Source of the DNA: Paramecium tetraurelia
Taxonomy: Eukaryota; Ciliophora; Oligohymenophorea; Peniculida; Parameciidae
Assembly (NCBI RefSeq): GCF_000165425.1
Contig: NW_001798970.1
Location: 178,173 to 242,172 of the forward strand
DNA: 64,000 nt
Direction: 5' to 3'
Part shown: positions 47,740-59,351 of the stretch, in pieces
Layout: every line of letters begins with the position of its first letter
Position numbering within the stretch: the stretch's first letter is position 1
The notes under the pieces: generated by a model
Database searches by the model: none
What the model was told of the DNA's origin: nothing
What the model saw: only the letters and a program-made list of their open reading frames with translations
Translations under genes and position numbers: made by a program

Positions 47740-48396
47740 AATAAACTCCTTCTACCAATCTAGGAGACCTTATGGGAGCAACTGTTTTTAACTAAATTTA
47801 TAGTAATTTTTAGAGATTATTTTTCCGTTAAGAAATTACGGAAAACAGAAGTGTAATTTATCAAGTAGAGGAGAATTTTTGAGTAAAGCAAAAAAGTAAT
47901 TAATTCTTGAAATTTGATAAAGTTTGATTAAAAAAGGAAGTTGATATTTTTTTTAAATTTCTAACTTCAGCTATTTTTTTGTATTTTTTCCTTATGGTTG
48001 ATCTATCAAATCCTCCTACACTTAGTAATTATATTGCTGCTACATTTTGAGCTTGCACCTTTGTGTTGAAAAATATTGTGACATTATTTTACTTTTGCCT
48101 TTCCCAATCATACAAATAGGTATCTATGAGAAAACAGTCATAAATTCTTAAGGATACTCAACAAGTTTTATCAGCACTTTTTATCACTTGTCTTCCTAAT
48201 TTTTTTTATTCATAACAAAATGTTGATATGCTTTATAATGTTTAATAGGTAGACGATTATTTATGGGAGGAAGTAAATTTCCTTTTTGTTCAATATTATA
48301 CAAGTATGATTTGAGATTAGTTCTGGTTTTTAATAGTTGCTTTTTCCAAAAATTTAAATGAAAAGACTTAAGGAAGGTGATACCTAGATTAAACAT
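47740..48396 (-). pseudogene. Interrupted ORF, possible gene remnant
   Basis: On the minus strand ATG 48396 (MFNLGITFLKSFHLN) reads through YLYNIEQKGNLLPP and HYKAYQHFVMNKKN to TGA 48184. The same frame then stays open for ~140 codons (VLIKLVEYPQEFMTVFS ... PLLDKLHFCFPQFL) to TGA near 47740. No GT...AG intron removes the first TGA. Other frames here also read moderately well, so coding is uncertain. I recognise no family. Confidence 0.3.
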
Positions 48397-48525
48397 GATT
48401 TGATGAAATTGGACAATTTATAATTAATGCTGTAATTTAATCCAATTAAAAGAACTTAAGTGAAGTATTATTATAACACAATTTGTTTAATGATATTAGA
48501 TATAATTATTGATTATTGTATATCA

Positions 48526-49653
48526 TCATTATTATTTCTCTTCCTAGACTAGTTTTAATAACATTTCTTAATAGGCTTCTGTCCAATTTTAGACATACCA
48601 GTCATATTGGGAACTATCTGGGTTGAAATAATCAAAGCATTCTTCTTTAGACATTTCGTATTTGGATGATGTTTATAAGAAACAAGAATGGTTGTTGTTG
48701 TGTTCGAATTTTCTATTTTTGGTTGATTATTATTGGCCTGTCAATTATAAGAAACTAGAGTGGGATCTAGACTTGAGTTGTTCTTCCAAATTGATAGAGC
48801 CATGATAGATTTCAAAAGCGAAGGAATATCTAATTTTCAATTCATCATAAGCATAATCGACACAACTTCCTGGTGCCAAATAACCAATGGCTTATGATGC
48901 AACCCCAACATCACATGATGGACAATACTTGCCAGATATATCATTAAGAATGTCCATCATTTTTTCTTCATTTTGTTCAGCTAGAATTATTGAGTTTATG
49001 ATTTACCTGCATCTGTTGAATAAGCATGAGGTGTAAACATTCCCAAAGTACCAGAATGCACGGTTAAGAATATGTGTGGGTTAAATGATTTTAAAGAATC
49101 ACGCACTGCTCTAGTTTCAGGTTCAGAAAATGGGTTTGGTCCAGATGTTACTTATCTGACATCATCTTGAACCTTTTCCCAATGTGCATCATAATTTCTA
49201 TTTATATCCACTCCATTTTCATTCTCTCTTAAACAATATTCTCCTCCTTCTACTTTCTGTCTAGATAGTGGATTTGCATTAAGAATCAGTCTTAATTCGA
49301 AATTATCAAGAATCTGTTGGTTTTTTGGATCGGTTTTTTCATAGCATAAGTCGTTTAAGAAATGAATTCCTGATTCTGGACTGATCAATTCTCTTGGATG
49401 TTCACCAAACAAAATGTAAGCTGTGCATATATATACCCAATTCAATACCCCTGTACTTTTTGTTTTGATTTCTATTAATGTTCACTTCCTTAATTTATGG
49501 ACTATCAGAAGCATTTGATAATGACAAGAATGAGCAACTACGACTCAAAGATTCTAATTCCTCATTCAATTCTGCTGTTGTGTGGTACTTGCTACTGAAC
49601 TTAGTTGCAAAAACCAATGACAGGCTCAAGGTGACAATTAATGCAATTTTCAT
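48526..49653 (-). CDS. Secreted M14 zinc carboxypeptidase
   Basis: ATG 49653 to TGA 48526 with introns of 28 nt (near 49440) and 26 nt (near 49000), 357 residues. It begins with a clean signal peptide (MKIALIVTLSLSLVFA). Zinc ligands are visible: His and Glu in GEHPRELISPESG, and a second His in FLTVHSG. Substrate-binding Arg is in NGVDINRNYDAHW, and the catalytic Glu is in RYSFAFEIYHG. The family removes C-terminal residues from peptides; here it is probably secreted or delivered to food vacuoles. All essential residues are kept. The C-terminal ~80 residues are rich in Asn, Gln and Ser. The first intron boundary was chosen because it restores YILFGEHPRE. Confidence 0.93.
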
Positions 49654-49683
49654 AATATAATAAAAACGGAACTTAGTTTAATT

Positions 49684-50823
49684 TCAGAATTATAATATTT
49701 TATTTGTGTGATTGAAAGGACTTCCATTAGCATATTTCATCATTACTGGAGTTGCATAGATTGTAGGAGTTGAAGTTTTGGGTTATTCGTATGAATGATT
49801 GGATTGATAGGCATTCAAATTGTTACATTGAGGTTGAATTCTCATACTTAATTGCTAATGATGCTATTGAGCCTGAAAATACTGACTAAAGTAATGATTA
49901 CGAGGCTCAACATTAGGTGATTTATTGAGTTGTTTATAATGTTAACTATTATTGTTCCTTATAACTGGTTATTGCTTGACTCCTGGCTCACTAACCTAAG
50001 TCAAGCATCTGTTTTTTGAATCGCTCTTCATCTATTTGACAATCAATTACTCCAGCATTTATTTTGTCATCGACTTTTACTACTATATCAACTCAGCATT
50101 TAATTATTTTAGCCGTTTAATTTCATCAAGCAATACTTAAATTTCATCTGTGTGTTTAATTGACTTGCTCTCCTGATTCTTTGTAATGATCTTCTTCTTA
50201 TCAAAATCAAATTCTATCTCTATCTCCTCAGACCCCTGCTTCAGTAACTTATCTTATTGTTACAATAAAATCTGATTCAATTTCTTCTCCAACATCCAAT
50301 AATTCCTTTTCCAATCATCCAATTCCAATTCCATCTTCTGAATCATCTCGACTAATTTTGTTACTTTATATACAATAAAAGTCTCCTGATCACATTACAA
50401 ATCAATCGCATCATCCATTTCAATTTTATCCAAAATCTTCATTAAATTATTTGTATCTATCTTCCCCTAAGTGACCTATGATTAACACAGACTCCTCTGA
50501 TAAAATTCAGTCTCCTCTTGTATAACCTGAAGATCATTCTCATCACAACGCTAGTCCTCAAAAATAGAGTTATCCAAATTGCACTTCAACTAAACAATTT
50601 CTCTGTTGTGAATTCGCTCCTATTCCTCATACTTCTCTTCCCACATCTACTTATAAAAATCATATTACTTTTATTTATTCTCTTAATCCTGAAATCTCTT
50701 CCTCCAATTGCTAAATCGTTGTCTTTAGATGCTACTATTAATAATCTACCTTACTTCATAATCCTGATGTTTTTAAACTGAAGTAGTAGCTGATTCACTG
50801 CCTGTTGATTAATTTACAAGCAT
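49684..50823 (-). CDS. Coiled-coil protein with Q/N/P-rich tail
   Basis: ATG 50823 (MLVNQSTGSESATTSV) to TGA 49684; introns of 23 nt (near 50750) and 22 nt (near 50677) leave 364 residues. From about residue 25 to 260 the sequence is acidic/basic heptad coiled coil (QQLEEEISGLREQ, MELELDDWKRNYWMLEKKLNQ). The tail is rich in Gln, Asn, His and Pro and lacks structure. No domain assigned. It lies 30 bp from the carboxypeptidase start on the same strand. Probably structural. Confidence 0.75.
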
Positions 50824-51556
50824 TGTTATATAAAAATTATAAATAATTAATAAATTGAAATCATTAGAAACTTCAGGCCTATCAAGATTGAACAAACTCT
50901 TTAAAAACTAATCTACACATTATTCAATCAATTAAATATTTCTCAACGCGTATATTGCTAAATTTTTAATAAAAACAAATAAAATCAAGTACTCATTAAA
51001 GATCAAAAAAGAATACTAGAATTAATTTAGAAGAATTAATAGTATTGTTCACACATTAAATTTAATTAGCATAAGCAAAACATAGCCTTATTTTGATAAT
51101 TTTAAGAATATTATTAATTTAATAGAATAAATTAAATTTAGTTCTTACTATAGTTTCTGCACAAAAAGATTTGCTAAAATGAAGTATTTATATATAAATT
51201 TAAAAACAAAATATACTTATTTTAGTGTGATTTATATTCTATTGAATTATCAGACTAAAATTTAATAAATTAATAAATAATAGTATTTTTTTAAATTTGT
51301 ATTTCAGGCTGTTAGGTTATTTATTATCTCCTCTATTAGCTAGAATTTTTCAAAACTTTGATTTCAATAGTAACACCTTATTCAGATAATTGCCATATTC
51401 ATCTAATTACCTTATCTCCTTACATTTTGGAGATAAAAATTCTCAATTTTATCATATATGTTAAACTAAACAATAATCGTGAGTTAAAAATCATATATTT
51501 AACACTTGCAGCATAAGAATACTTTATGTTATAATTGGCATTTATATATATTTATA
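50824..51556. other. AT-rich intergenic region
   Basis: Spacer of about 730 bp, very AT-rich. No supported gene. Confidence 0.55.
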
Positions 51557-53418
51557 TCACTTTTCAATACATTAAATGAAATATCTTAATTGTTCTTATA
51601 ATTAGTCCAAAGTAGTTACTTCTTCTGCTTCTTCCTATTAACTACGCTCGTCATTTTAAATAAGCACTAAAGCAAGCCATTACATCACTTGTATGAATTC
51701 ATAATAAAATAAGCCTTCAAACCCATTAAATTTTTCATCATGAAACAATTCTTTATATGCTGTCTTAATGATTCCATCCAGATTGTCTCCTTTATAGCCG
51801 GAATCTTGGATTAGTTATTTAATTTCCTCCTATCTGATATGGAATTTAATGTCAGAATTATCATCATTCCCTTGGCTAAATCTTTTAATGAATATATTCT
51901 GCATTTAATCTTAAATTTCCTAAGTAGATATTATTTCGATATACCCGAATAAAATTGACTAAAATTTCATTGTACTTCATATGTTATTAGAAATTATTGA
52001 ATTCTTTTTCATCAGCGTTAATTTCAATTATTTTATCTACAATCTTCGTGACTAATTGATCTTGGGCTAGAATGATATTATTAGATATATTGTACATTCT
52101 ACTTCACTAAGATTATTAGTTTTTTTAAATTAAGCCAATTCTACAATGATCACAAAGAACTCTTGAAATTTAACAGACAATTCCAAGCTTTTTCTGACAT
52201 CTTTTGATTTAGTTCCCTATTTATCATATGTTTCCACAAAAGAAAATAGTTCCTGACTATCTTGTACTAATCCATACTAATGTTAAATTGGAGATTGAAT
52301 ACAAATTTTAAGAAGTGCATCACATCCTAAAATGAGATACTAATTTCATCTTTTTTTGCATGATCTGTATTATAAAGAATAGCATATTGTCGAAATACTT
52401 CGTAAAGTAGAGGCAATTTATCATCCATATAGGCAGCAATCTTATTGTAAAAGTTTTCTTCCTTTTGATAAACAATATATTATATACTAGATCTTTAAGT
52501 TCAAGATTGCCCTCTGCATTTTTTTAAATGATTGTCCAGAGCTTCTCAAATTTATAAGGACACTCTTCGGCAGCAGATTGTTTATTTTTTTAACTATCTT
52601 CCCTCTTTTGTATCTGCTATTGTTGGAGATCCTTTTCTTTTTGTTAAGCGTATTCCATGATCTTTTTTTGTATTTCCTATTGAGAAATGGGGACAGGATT
52701 GAGTCTTGCTGTGTGATCAAAGTTTTTCATGTCCAATGCAAAGATAGATTGTTGTGGTTCTTAGCCTTCTTTTTCTGTGATAATTTAGCCATAGAATTAG
52801 AATGTGAATTAGCCAAGAGGAAGAGTGATTTCTGCAAAATACTTTTTAAAATTATCTCCAGCTCTAGAGATAGAATAATAATATAATGAACTTGATTTCT
52901 TTCATGATGATTTTATCTTTGCTTGGATAATTTTTAGTATCGAATTCATGCATGACTTCAGGGAACATCTTATACTCGTATTGGATGAGATATGTTGGTT
53001 CTTGGCGATTGACGACTTTCTAATTTAATGGAGCCAATTAAAAGGTGGCAGTGAATTGATTTCTCATCTTTCCAAAGGCTTCATCATACCATTCTAATAT
53101 AGTGGTATTGATAATACTTTCTTATTGATCAGTCATAATCCATCCTTATCCTTTCCTTATTTCTACTTGCACTAAGGTTTCTTTGCCTTCTTCATCTTCT
53201 TTGAGATAGTCGAAGATTTTGGCACGTGGGGGAGGAGTTAAAAACATGTCAGTTCCAGGGACTCTGAATTGCAAATAGCAGGGAAGATAATTGGAGTCAG
53301 GATTCTTTTTGTTGGAATAGAGTTTGGCAGCGGCAAGGGCAAACCATGCGAAATCATTCAATCCTTGTCCTACATTGATGTAGAAGACGAATTCTTCGAC
53401 TTATACTTTAAATTTCAT
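51557..53418 (-). CDS. Uncharacterised multi-exon protein
   Basis: ATG 53418 (MKFKVQVEEFVFYINVG) to TGA 51557. Five introns of 28, 26, 26, 29 and 25 nt (near 52878, 52482, 52285, 52090 and 51942) leave 575 residues in one frame. The N-terminal ~220 residues look globular and beta-rich (LQFRVPGTDMFLTPPP, AEITLPLGQFTFQFYGQ). A glutamine-rich helix follows (EYAQQKEKDLQQQQIQKRE), then a helical C-terminal domain with an EF-hand-like segment (IQDSGYKGDNLDG). I do not recognise the family. Its start codon is only 17 bp from that of the divergent UBTD-like gene. Confidence 0.75.
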
Positions 53419-53435
53419 TATTATTAATTATTTTA
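53419..53435. promoter_or_regulatory. 17-bp spacer between divergent start codons
   Basis: The ATG of the minus gene (53416-53418) and the ATG of the plus gene (53436-53438) are separated by 17 bp of pure A/T. Any core promoter elements must overlap this spacer or lie inside the opposite coding regions. Both starts give well-formed proteins, but an undetected 5' exon in either gene would enlarge the gap. Confidence 0.55.
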
Positions 53436-54259
53436 ATGGGAATTTGTACTAATAAGTAATATGCTTAAGCCAGTGAACCTCCTCAGAATCACAGACAGAA
53501 TCGATTATATTTAAACTATCAACAATTGGCAAATATCAATCACCCTCTGAATGTGAATCACAAATACAACAACTACTTCCAAATCATACCAGATACCACT
53601 GCTAGGGAAGGGCATTAAAATGACCAATCAATACACGAGTCGTCTGAGCAGAGAGGAGTGGCTGGAGAAGAGGAAGGAATTTTGGGGTAGGATTTTATAA
53701 GTTATTTAAAGAATCGAGGGTTGAGGGAGAGAGAGTTTATTGGCAATCAATCTAAAAAGCAATTGAAGAACAGGATGAAGGTATTGTCATCAATATGTAG
53801 CCAATGCATAAGCAATTCTCAATGCATGTGATCTCAAATTGGTTAATAATTCCATTCAGCTACTTTACGACGCCTCCATGCATAAATATGATGTCCCAGT
53901 CTTTATGATCAATGAACCTCAATCTTTCCCCTCCACCAAGTTTTGTGATGCTGGGTTGATTCAGGATTTTCAAGAAACGGAATTAAAAGTATATATTTGT
54001 TAAGGATAATCTATTCCCAGATCAAAGTGAGATCTAACAAACTGCCTTAGGATTTCGAGATTGTTACTCACACCAACCAAAGCATTGCTGACTTAAAGAC
54101 AAAGGTTCAGGAGTCATCTCCAGGAATTGATTAGTGCAGGCTCTTCTTCAAAGGCAGAGAGATGAAGAATCATCATCTCATTGGAAATTATTAATTAAAA
54201 GACGGAGAAGTATAACCCTTTACTATTCATTTATCTAGATGGTCCAGGCCTTTATGTGA
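53436..54259 (+). CDS. UBTD-like ubiquitin-domain protein
   Basis: ATG 53436 (MGICTNKQYAQ) to TGA 54257-54259. Introns of about 40 nt (53565-53604), 25, 20, 32 and 29 nt leave exactly 225 residues. The central UBTD domain is recognisable: SREEWLEKRKEFWESRVEG, then ILNACDLKLVNNSIQLLYD and KYDVPVFMINEP. A C-terminal ubiquitin-like fold follows (IKVRSNKLPQDFEIVTHTN, CRLFFKGREMKN, LKDGEMVQAFM). UBTD proteins bind ubiquitin-conjugating enzymes of the UBE2D type. The start MGICTNK fits N-myristoylation, as the MGNC start of animal UBTDs suggests. The 40-nt first intron is unusually long here but is needed to keep frame. Confidence 0.85.
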
Positions 54260-54292
54260 TATTACTTATTAACAAACAATATTATATTTATA

Positions 54293-55503
54293 ATGGCATT
54301 AATTCACAATCAGAATGACATACAAAACATGTTTAGCAAGGCTGGCAAAATCACCTCAGAAAAATATATTGTCTTCCAAAGAAAAGATGAAATTATCAAC
54401 AATAAACCAAGATATTATAACACCAAATCCTTATCAGTTTCATCTCCTGAAGAACCCAACCTATAATCCGAAAAGAAAACTGCAGATACCCTTACCAAAA
54501 AGCCAGAACAAATTACTGAAACAGAACTCGTCCAACGCAAAAATCAACTCAAACTCTCCTAACCCTTCTCTAAACAACTCTCTCGACAAGTCGGACATTA
54601 TACCAAGCTCAGTAATGATAGCAAACCCTCCTGTGGACAATATCATGTCAAGTACATTCCATTCACGATTATGACAAATCCCTAAAGCAAACCACTCCCG
54701 GAGTCGTATAAGGAAAGCTTGGATAACCAGAATGCATTGAGTAACTCATTATTGCGTCTATTCAAGCAAACCTATTGTTGATCGACCTAGATTTTCTCGT
54801 ACTTGTTTCACAGATCTGACCAGGTAAACTCAAAGGTAATCAAATTCATCCTACTGAATAGACCTGACATCTTCTTTGGAAGACCTACTCCACATCCAGA
54901 TAGATTCACATTCTTGGGTGTCACCAATTCTTGGAGTAAAATCCCAAGAACCCCCAATGTTTAATTGGACAAGTAATTGTCAAGGGATTAAATGATCATT
55001 TATAAAAAGAAATAATTTGCCCCAGATTATCATCCCAATTTTGAATTCGGTAGAAAGTATTATAAATATTCTAATTCAATTAGACAATTAGGTAGTTGTG
55101 GAGCTCCCTTCGATAAACTTGAAATCAGAAAGGATATTATGACCAAAATACCTCCCTATAATAATGAGGCCTATTTTGAATTTGATGTCTACTCAAAAGA
55201 TCCATAAAGTAAATTATTTAGAAATCCTACTGCCCCTAATTTTGAAAGAATGCTAGAAAGAGAGTGCGATGGAAAGTCATTGTTACCCAGCTTTATGTAG
55301 GTAAATTATTCATTAAAAATGAGAAATACACCAATACTAGGATGGGGATTGCTCATTTGAATCAAAAAATGTTAGAAGTCAACAATTTTAGAGATGGTAG
55401 ATTTCAAACTGTCACTACAAGTTTTGCCCCATCAAAATTAAAAAAAAAATAACACCTTGATGAGTCCAGCGAAGAAATTGAATAGATTGAAGACTAATAA
55501 TGA
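54293..55503 (+). CDS. Pro/Arg-rich uncharacterised protein, probable cytoskeletal or ciliary; one unresolved frame change
   Basis: ATG 54293 (MALIHNQNDIQNMF) opens frame 2 and reads to about 54740. The protein then continues in another frame with KPIVDRPRFSRTCFTDLTR. A 26-nt intron near 54838 and a 23-nt intron near 55300 lead to TGA 55501-55503, about 380 residues. Motifs such as PDIFFGRPTPHPDRF and CGQYHVKYIPFT recall proline/glycine-rich microtubule-associated proteins of sperm tails and cilia. I found no 18-35 nt GT...AG intron that resolves the frame change between 54741 and 54780, so a one-base indel is possible. The ORFs at 54315-54674 and 55264-55452 are fragments or shadows. Confidence 0.65.
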
Positions 55504-55919
55504 ATTTATTTTATTTAATTATATTAATCATCCATGGACTTTAGTAGTTTTATCACAATAGGAAATTGGTACTGTTTACTTCAATTTCGAAGTTGCCCAT
55601 CGTCTTTGATTGAAAATTCGTTGTGTATATTTCAAATAAAATTACTTCTCTCGTCTATAAATCTTAGTTAAAATAATTTATATAATTCAGTTTTTTAAAA
55701 AAAAGTTTTTATTACATTTTGATTTAAGCATCTTGGCCTTGGGCTAAAATAATGGTCAATTGAAGCATTATCACACATATAGGAATATTTCGTATCTTAT
55801 TTCTAAGATTATTAAGTTTATTAGATTATTTTTTCTCATTACTTTTAATTTCTAAAATTTTATGAACGTCTTTCAAAATAATGGTCAAATCTCTTCAAAT
55901 CCTAACATTTCTGTGATTT
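55504..55919. other. AT-rich intergenic region
   Basis: Between the PG-rich-like gene and a broken minus-strand gene. One chance-like + ORF begins at about 55531; no gene supported. Confidence 0.5.
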
Positions 55920-56664
55920 TCAACCATGTTTAAGAGCAAATTCAATAATAGCATTTCGAAATTCAACAGATGTAAATTGAGAGATAAAAGACTTACGAAA
56001 AGTTGAAAAAACACCTAGATAAGCTTAATCTATTAGTTTATCGAATGACCAACCAATAGATTGTTTAATAAGTAGACTCTAAATCCAACATTTGTAATCA
56101 GTAATACAAATATGAAATTTAAATGGATCAAGATCTAGAGCTTCCATGCTATAGGAATAGAATTTTTTAAATAAGACTTCGACTTGTTGAAAATTAAAAG
56201 GTCATTTGTAATGCCAATAATATCCTTGTGGAGTTACAAGTGTAAAATAGTACTTAATATTAGTTGGACCTACGATAATCAACCAAAAAAGCTGAGTCAT
56301 AACAACAAAAACTAATCTATATACAAGGGATGCTAATAAACCATTATTAAGAAAGGCTATGGATGTTTGAATAGAATACAGATTAAGGAAGTTTCTTCTC
56401 ATTTTCCAAGAGGAGTATTTCAACTCATAGTACTTCCTATAGAAGATGGTGCCGTGGTAGGAAATGAAAGGTATTAAATTCAATAATAGATAGTAAATTA
56501 CATATAAAAAAAGAATTGGTCAAACCTCTAGTTATCAATGATGTTTCAATTAAGGCAAAAAAGTTTTCAGATAGACACTGTCCATATTTTGCCAAATCTG
56601 ATGGAACAATTAATTTAATTGAATAAAACTGATTGATTTTTTTGCTATAATAATAAAAAAACAT
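55920..56664 (-). pseudogene. Broken multi-pass membrane protein gene
   Basis: A likely start at 56664 (MFFYYYSKKINQFYSIKL) leads into frames with several strong hydrophobic helices (PILFLYVIYYLLLNLIPF, LVYRLVFVVMTQLFWLIIVG). After PQGYYWHYK there is an in-frame TGA at 56202-56204. The same frame then continues as normal-looking protein (FNFQQVEVLFKKFYSYSMEA ... SIGWSFDKLID) to TGA 55920. No GT...AG intron of usual length spans the internal stop, and a further frame change is needed near 56515. I recognise no family. Gene decay is the simplest reading. Confidence 0.5.
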
Positions 56665-58126
56665 TACATCAAATCAAATCAAGCATTATAATTGTTCCGA
56701 TTTGCTCATTAAATGAGGAAGTAAAAAATTATAAAACTTCTTATTTTATTCCTTTTTGAAAAATACTACATTCCATTATTACTACTAAAGTATTAGAATA
56801 AGAGTAATAAAATTTAAATAATATGGCAAAGTTATACAAAATTTAATTATTTTTATTCTCAATGCAATGGGCATCTAAATTTATTTGAAAAAAATTTTAA
56901 ATTAAACAATTCATTGATGTTCTATTTTAAAAAACAGTAATAAATTGATAAACTTAAGTCAATATTAGATAAAAGTTGATAAAAATATAAATGCTCAAAA
57001 AAAAAGACATTTCTGAAGTTTATAAAATTCTAATCAATATTATAAATTTCAAATCTAAACTAAGACAATCCCAATAATGAAAAATTCATGTATAGTAAAA
57101 CACTTATACCAAAAGTAAATATAAGCGTTTTCATATGTAGTTGAAATAGGTAAGTTGAATTTTTTCATTTACTGTAGTAATTTCATATTTTATTCAAATA
57201 GTAATTTATAACTTTAACTTAAAATTTGATATGACTAAAGACGATAAGAAATAATCACAGAAGATTTTGCTTTATCAACATATTAATTTCAAATAATTTT
57301 GAATTACTTTATTTTAATAAAAAGTATATCGTAATAGTATGTAATGCTATTTATTTCATAATCTTCAGTTAAAATTCCATAAATTTGAGACGAAGATTTA
57401 TATATATTAAGTGATACTATTTCAACATCAAGATAATTTAGTATTATTATTATAAGATAAAAGTCATTAGCCTATCTATTTATTTGGTAGAATAAATTAA
57501 AAAAAGAAAAATAGGTTTCTGTTAATCGATTGTGCATGATTTCTAATTAATCTGAATTTTAATAAAATAGGGGAAAAACTCTCTTTATTTTTAAAGCCAA
57601 ATAGAGTAAATCTACGTTAATGTTATCAAAAAAAGTGAAACTCTCTAAAATGAAAAAAAAATTCATTTATTAATAATAATAAATGAAATAATAGGAAGTT
57701 TGAAAAAAATAATTGAAATAGTAAAGTCAAATTGTAAATGAAAATTTTTGGTTTATTAATCATTTAGTAATATGTCTACTATTAAAGCTATTTCTTAAAC
57801 TATATCATAAATTAAAATAATTAAAGAATAATTGCATATTTCATAATTTATAAAGGGAATTAGAAATATGTTTTTTTTGAAATTAAATGTACCTACTTAT
57901 CTTTATGAAAATATTATTTCATAATCTCTTTGGAGACTAATAATACATTCGATTATTTATTTTGTAAAGAATCAATAAAAATATAGTATTTTGATGATTT
58001 TAATATGATGTAATTGGTTTGTATCAATCGAAACTCTATTTTTTTTTTAAAATATTGCAATAAATATCTAAAATTATCTATTTACCTCAATAATTTTTAA
58101 TAATTAACTCAATTCTTTTGAAATAA
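56665..58126. other. Longest gene-free AT-rich stretch (1.46 kb)
   Basis: I find no ORF with coding character, no recognisable motif and no obvious tandem repeat on either strand. Composition is more extreme than in other spacers, with many A and T runs. It is much longer than the usual spacers in this window. Confidence 0.5.
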
Positions 58127-59327
58127 ATGCTAGAATATACTGGACAGACTAAAGCAAATTCAGAAGGTTTCCATTCAGTTGTAGACTCCGATATAGAAAG
58201 TTGGATAAAGTAATAAATACGCTTACAAATTTTAGAAGACCTAAATCCAGTTCACAACAAGATTATCGAAAACTATTTGAATTAACAAAACATTGTTACG
58301 CTGCAAAATTGCCTTAAGCAAATTGTGATGAGATTCCTGAGTTTGATACTTATGAGGATTCCTTCTTACAAAGACCTTCTATGTGTACGAATAAATCAAG
58401 CAAACAAAGCTATGAAATTATGAAGGAGGAGAAGCAATAGGAGAAAGAATTAATCACACCTATAAATGATGAGGACAAGCATTTGTTGTTGAGGAGTGAT
58501 CAAGAGCAATGCAAATTGTTAGCAATCAAAATGAAGAGTGGAGGATGCTATACAGGATAGTGGTACAAAAGAAAACCACACGGTATTGGGGAATATCTAT
58601 TTGCTGATTCGAGTAGATATGTCGGAGAAGTAACTAGATATTACAATAATAGTGGAATAATGGTTTTGCAAGCGGAAAGGGAGAGTATTATTATGCTGAT
58701 GGTGGACACTATAAAGGAGAATTCCATTTAAACAGCATGCATGGCACAGGAATTTACAAATACGCAGATGGAACCGTATATGATGGTATGAAATATCCTT
58801 ATCGTTAAGGTCAATGGATGAATGATAAATACCATGGATATGGAATTGAAATAAAAAACGAAAGCCAATATAAGGGTAAGGATAAATTATATATTAGGTA
58901 AGTTTAAGAATGGTTTGAAACATGGTCAAGGAACCTTGGTATTTTCTAATCAGGAAAAGTACGAGGGGTCATTTGTGAATGGTCTATTTGAAGGGAAAGG
59001 AGTTTTTGTAAGCAATCTATTTTTATCTTTAGATTTGGCCAGATGGAAGAAGATATGAAGGAGATTGGAAAAAAGGAGTGATGCATGGATAAGGGATGTT
59101 GCAATGGTTAGATGGTAATAAACTGTCTCAAAATAGGTCGTATCTACGTAGGACAGTATGTGAATGATAAAAGACAAGGATTCGGAACATTCCAATTTGC
59201 TGATGGTCGTAAATATGCAGGTTAGTGGATGAATGGACTATAACATGGATCAGGAGAGTTTACTGAATTTCATGGTTAAGTTACGAAAGGAGTTTGGAGA
59301 GACGGCAAATTGTTTTCAATTTATTGA
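58127..59327 (+). CDS. MORN-repeat protein
   Basis: ATG 58127 (MLEYTGQTKANSEG) to TGA 59325-59327; six introns (26, 23, 24, 22, 25 and 22 nt) leave 352 residues. After a polar ~145-residue N-terminus come about eight MORN repeats of the form Y-x-G-x-W-x-x-x-x-x-H-G-x-G: YTGQWYKRKPHGIGEY, YKGEFHLNSMHGTGIY, YKGKFKNGLKHGQGTL, YEGDWKKGVMHGQGML and YAGQWMNGLQHGSGEF. MORN arrays bind membranes or scaffold cytoskeletal structures; in alveolates they mark cortical and basal-body structures. No kinase domain follows, so it is not a PIP5K. Several introns split repeats at the same point, within the G of D-G or K-G. Confidence 0.93.
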
Positions 59328-59351
59328 TTATATGATACTAATTTATATATC

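Noticed and set aside
52735-52770. Apparent frameshift between EPQQS and IFALDMKNFD
   Set aside because: Recounting the bases across the line break showed a continuous frame; the total coding length is also divisible by three.
56202-56204. TGA inside the broken membrane gene as a programmed readthrough or selenocysteine site
   Set aside because: No motif context supports it, and another frame break in the same gene makes decay the simpler explanation.
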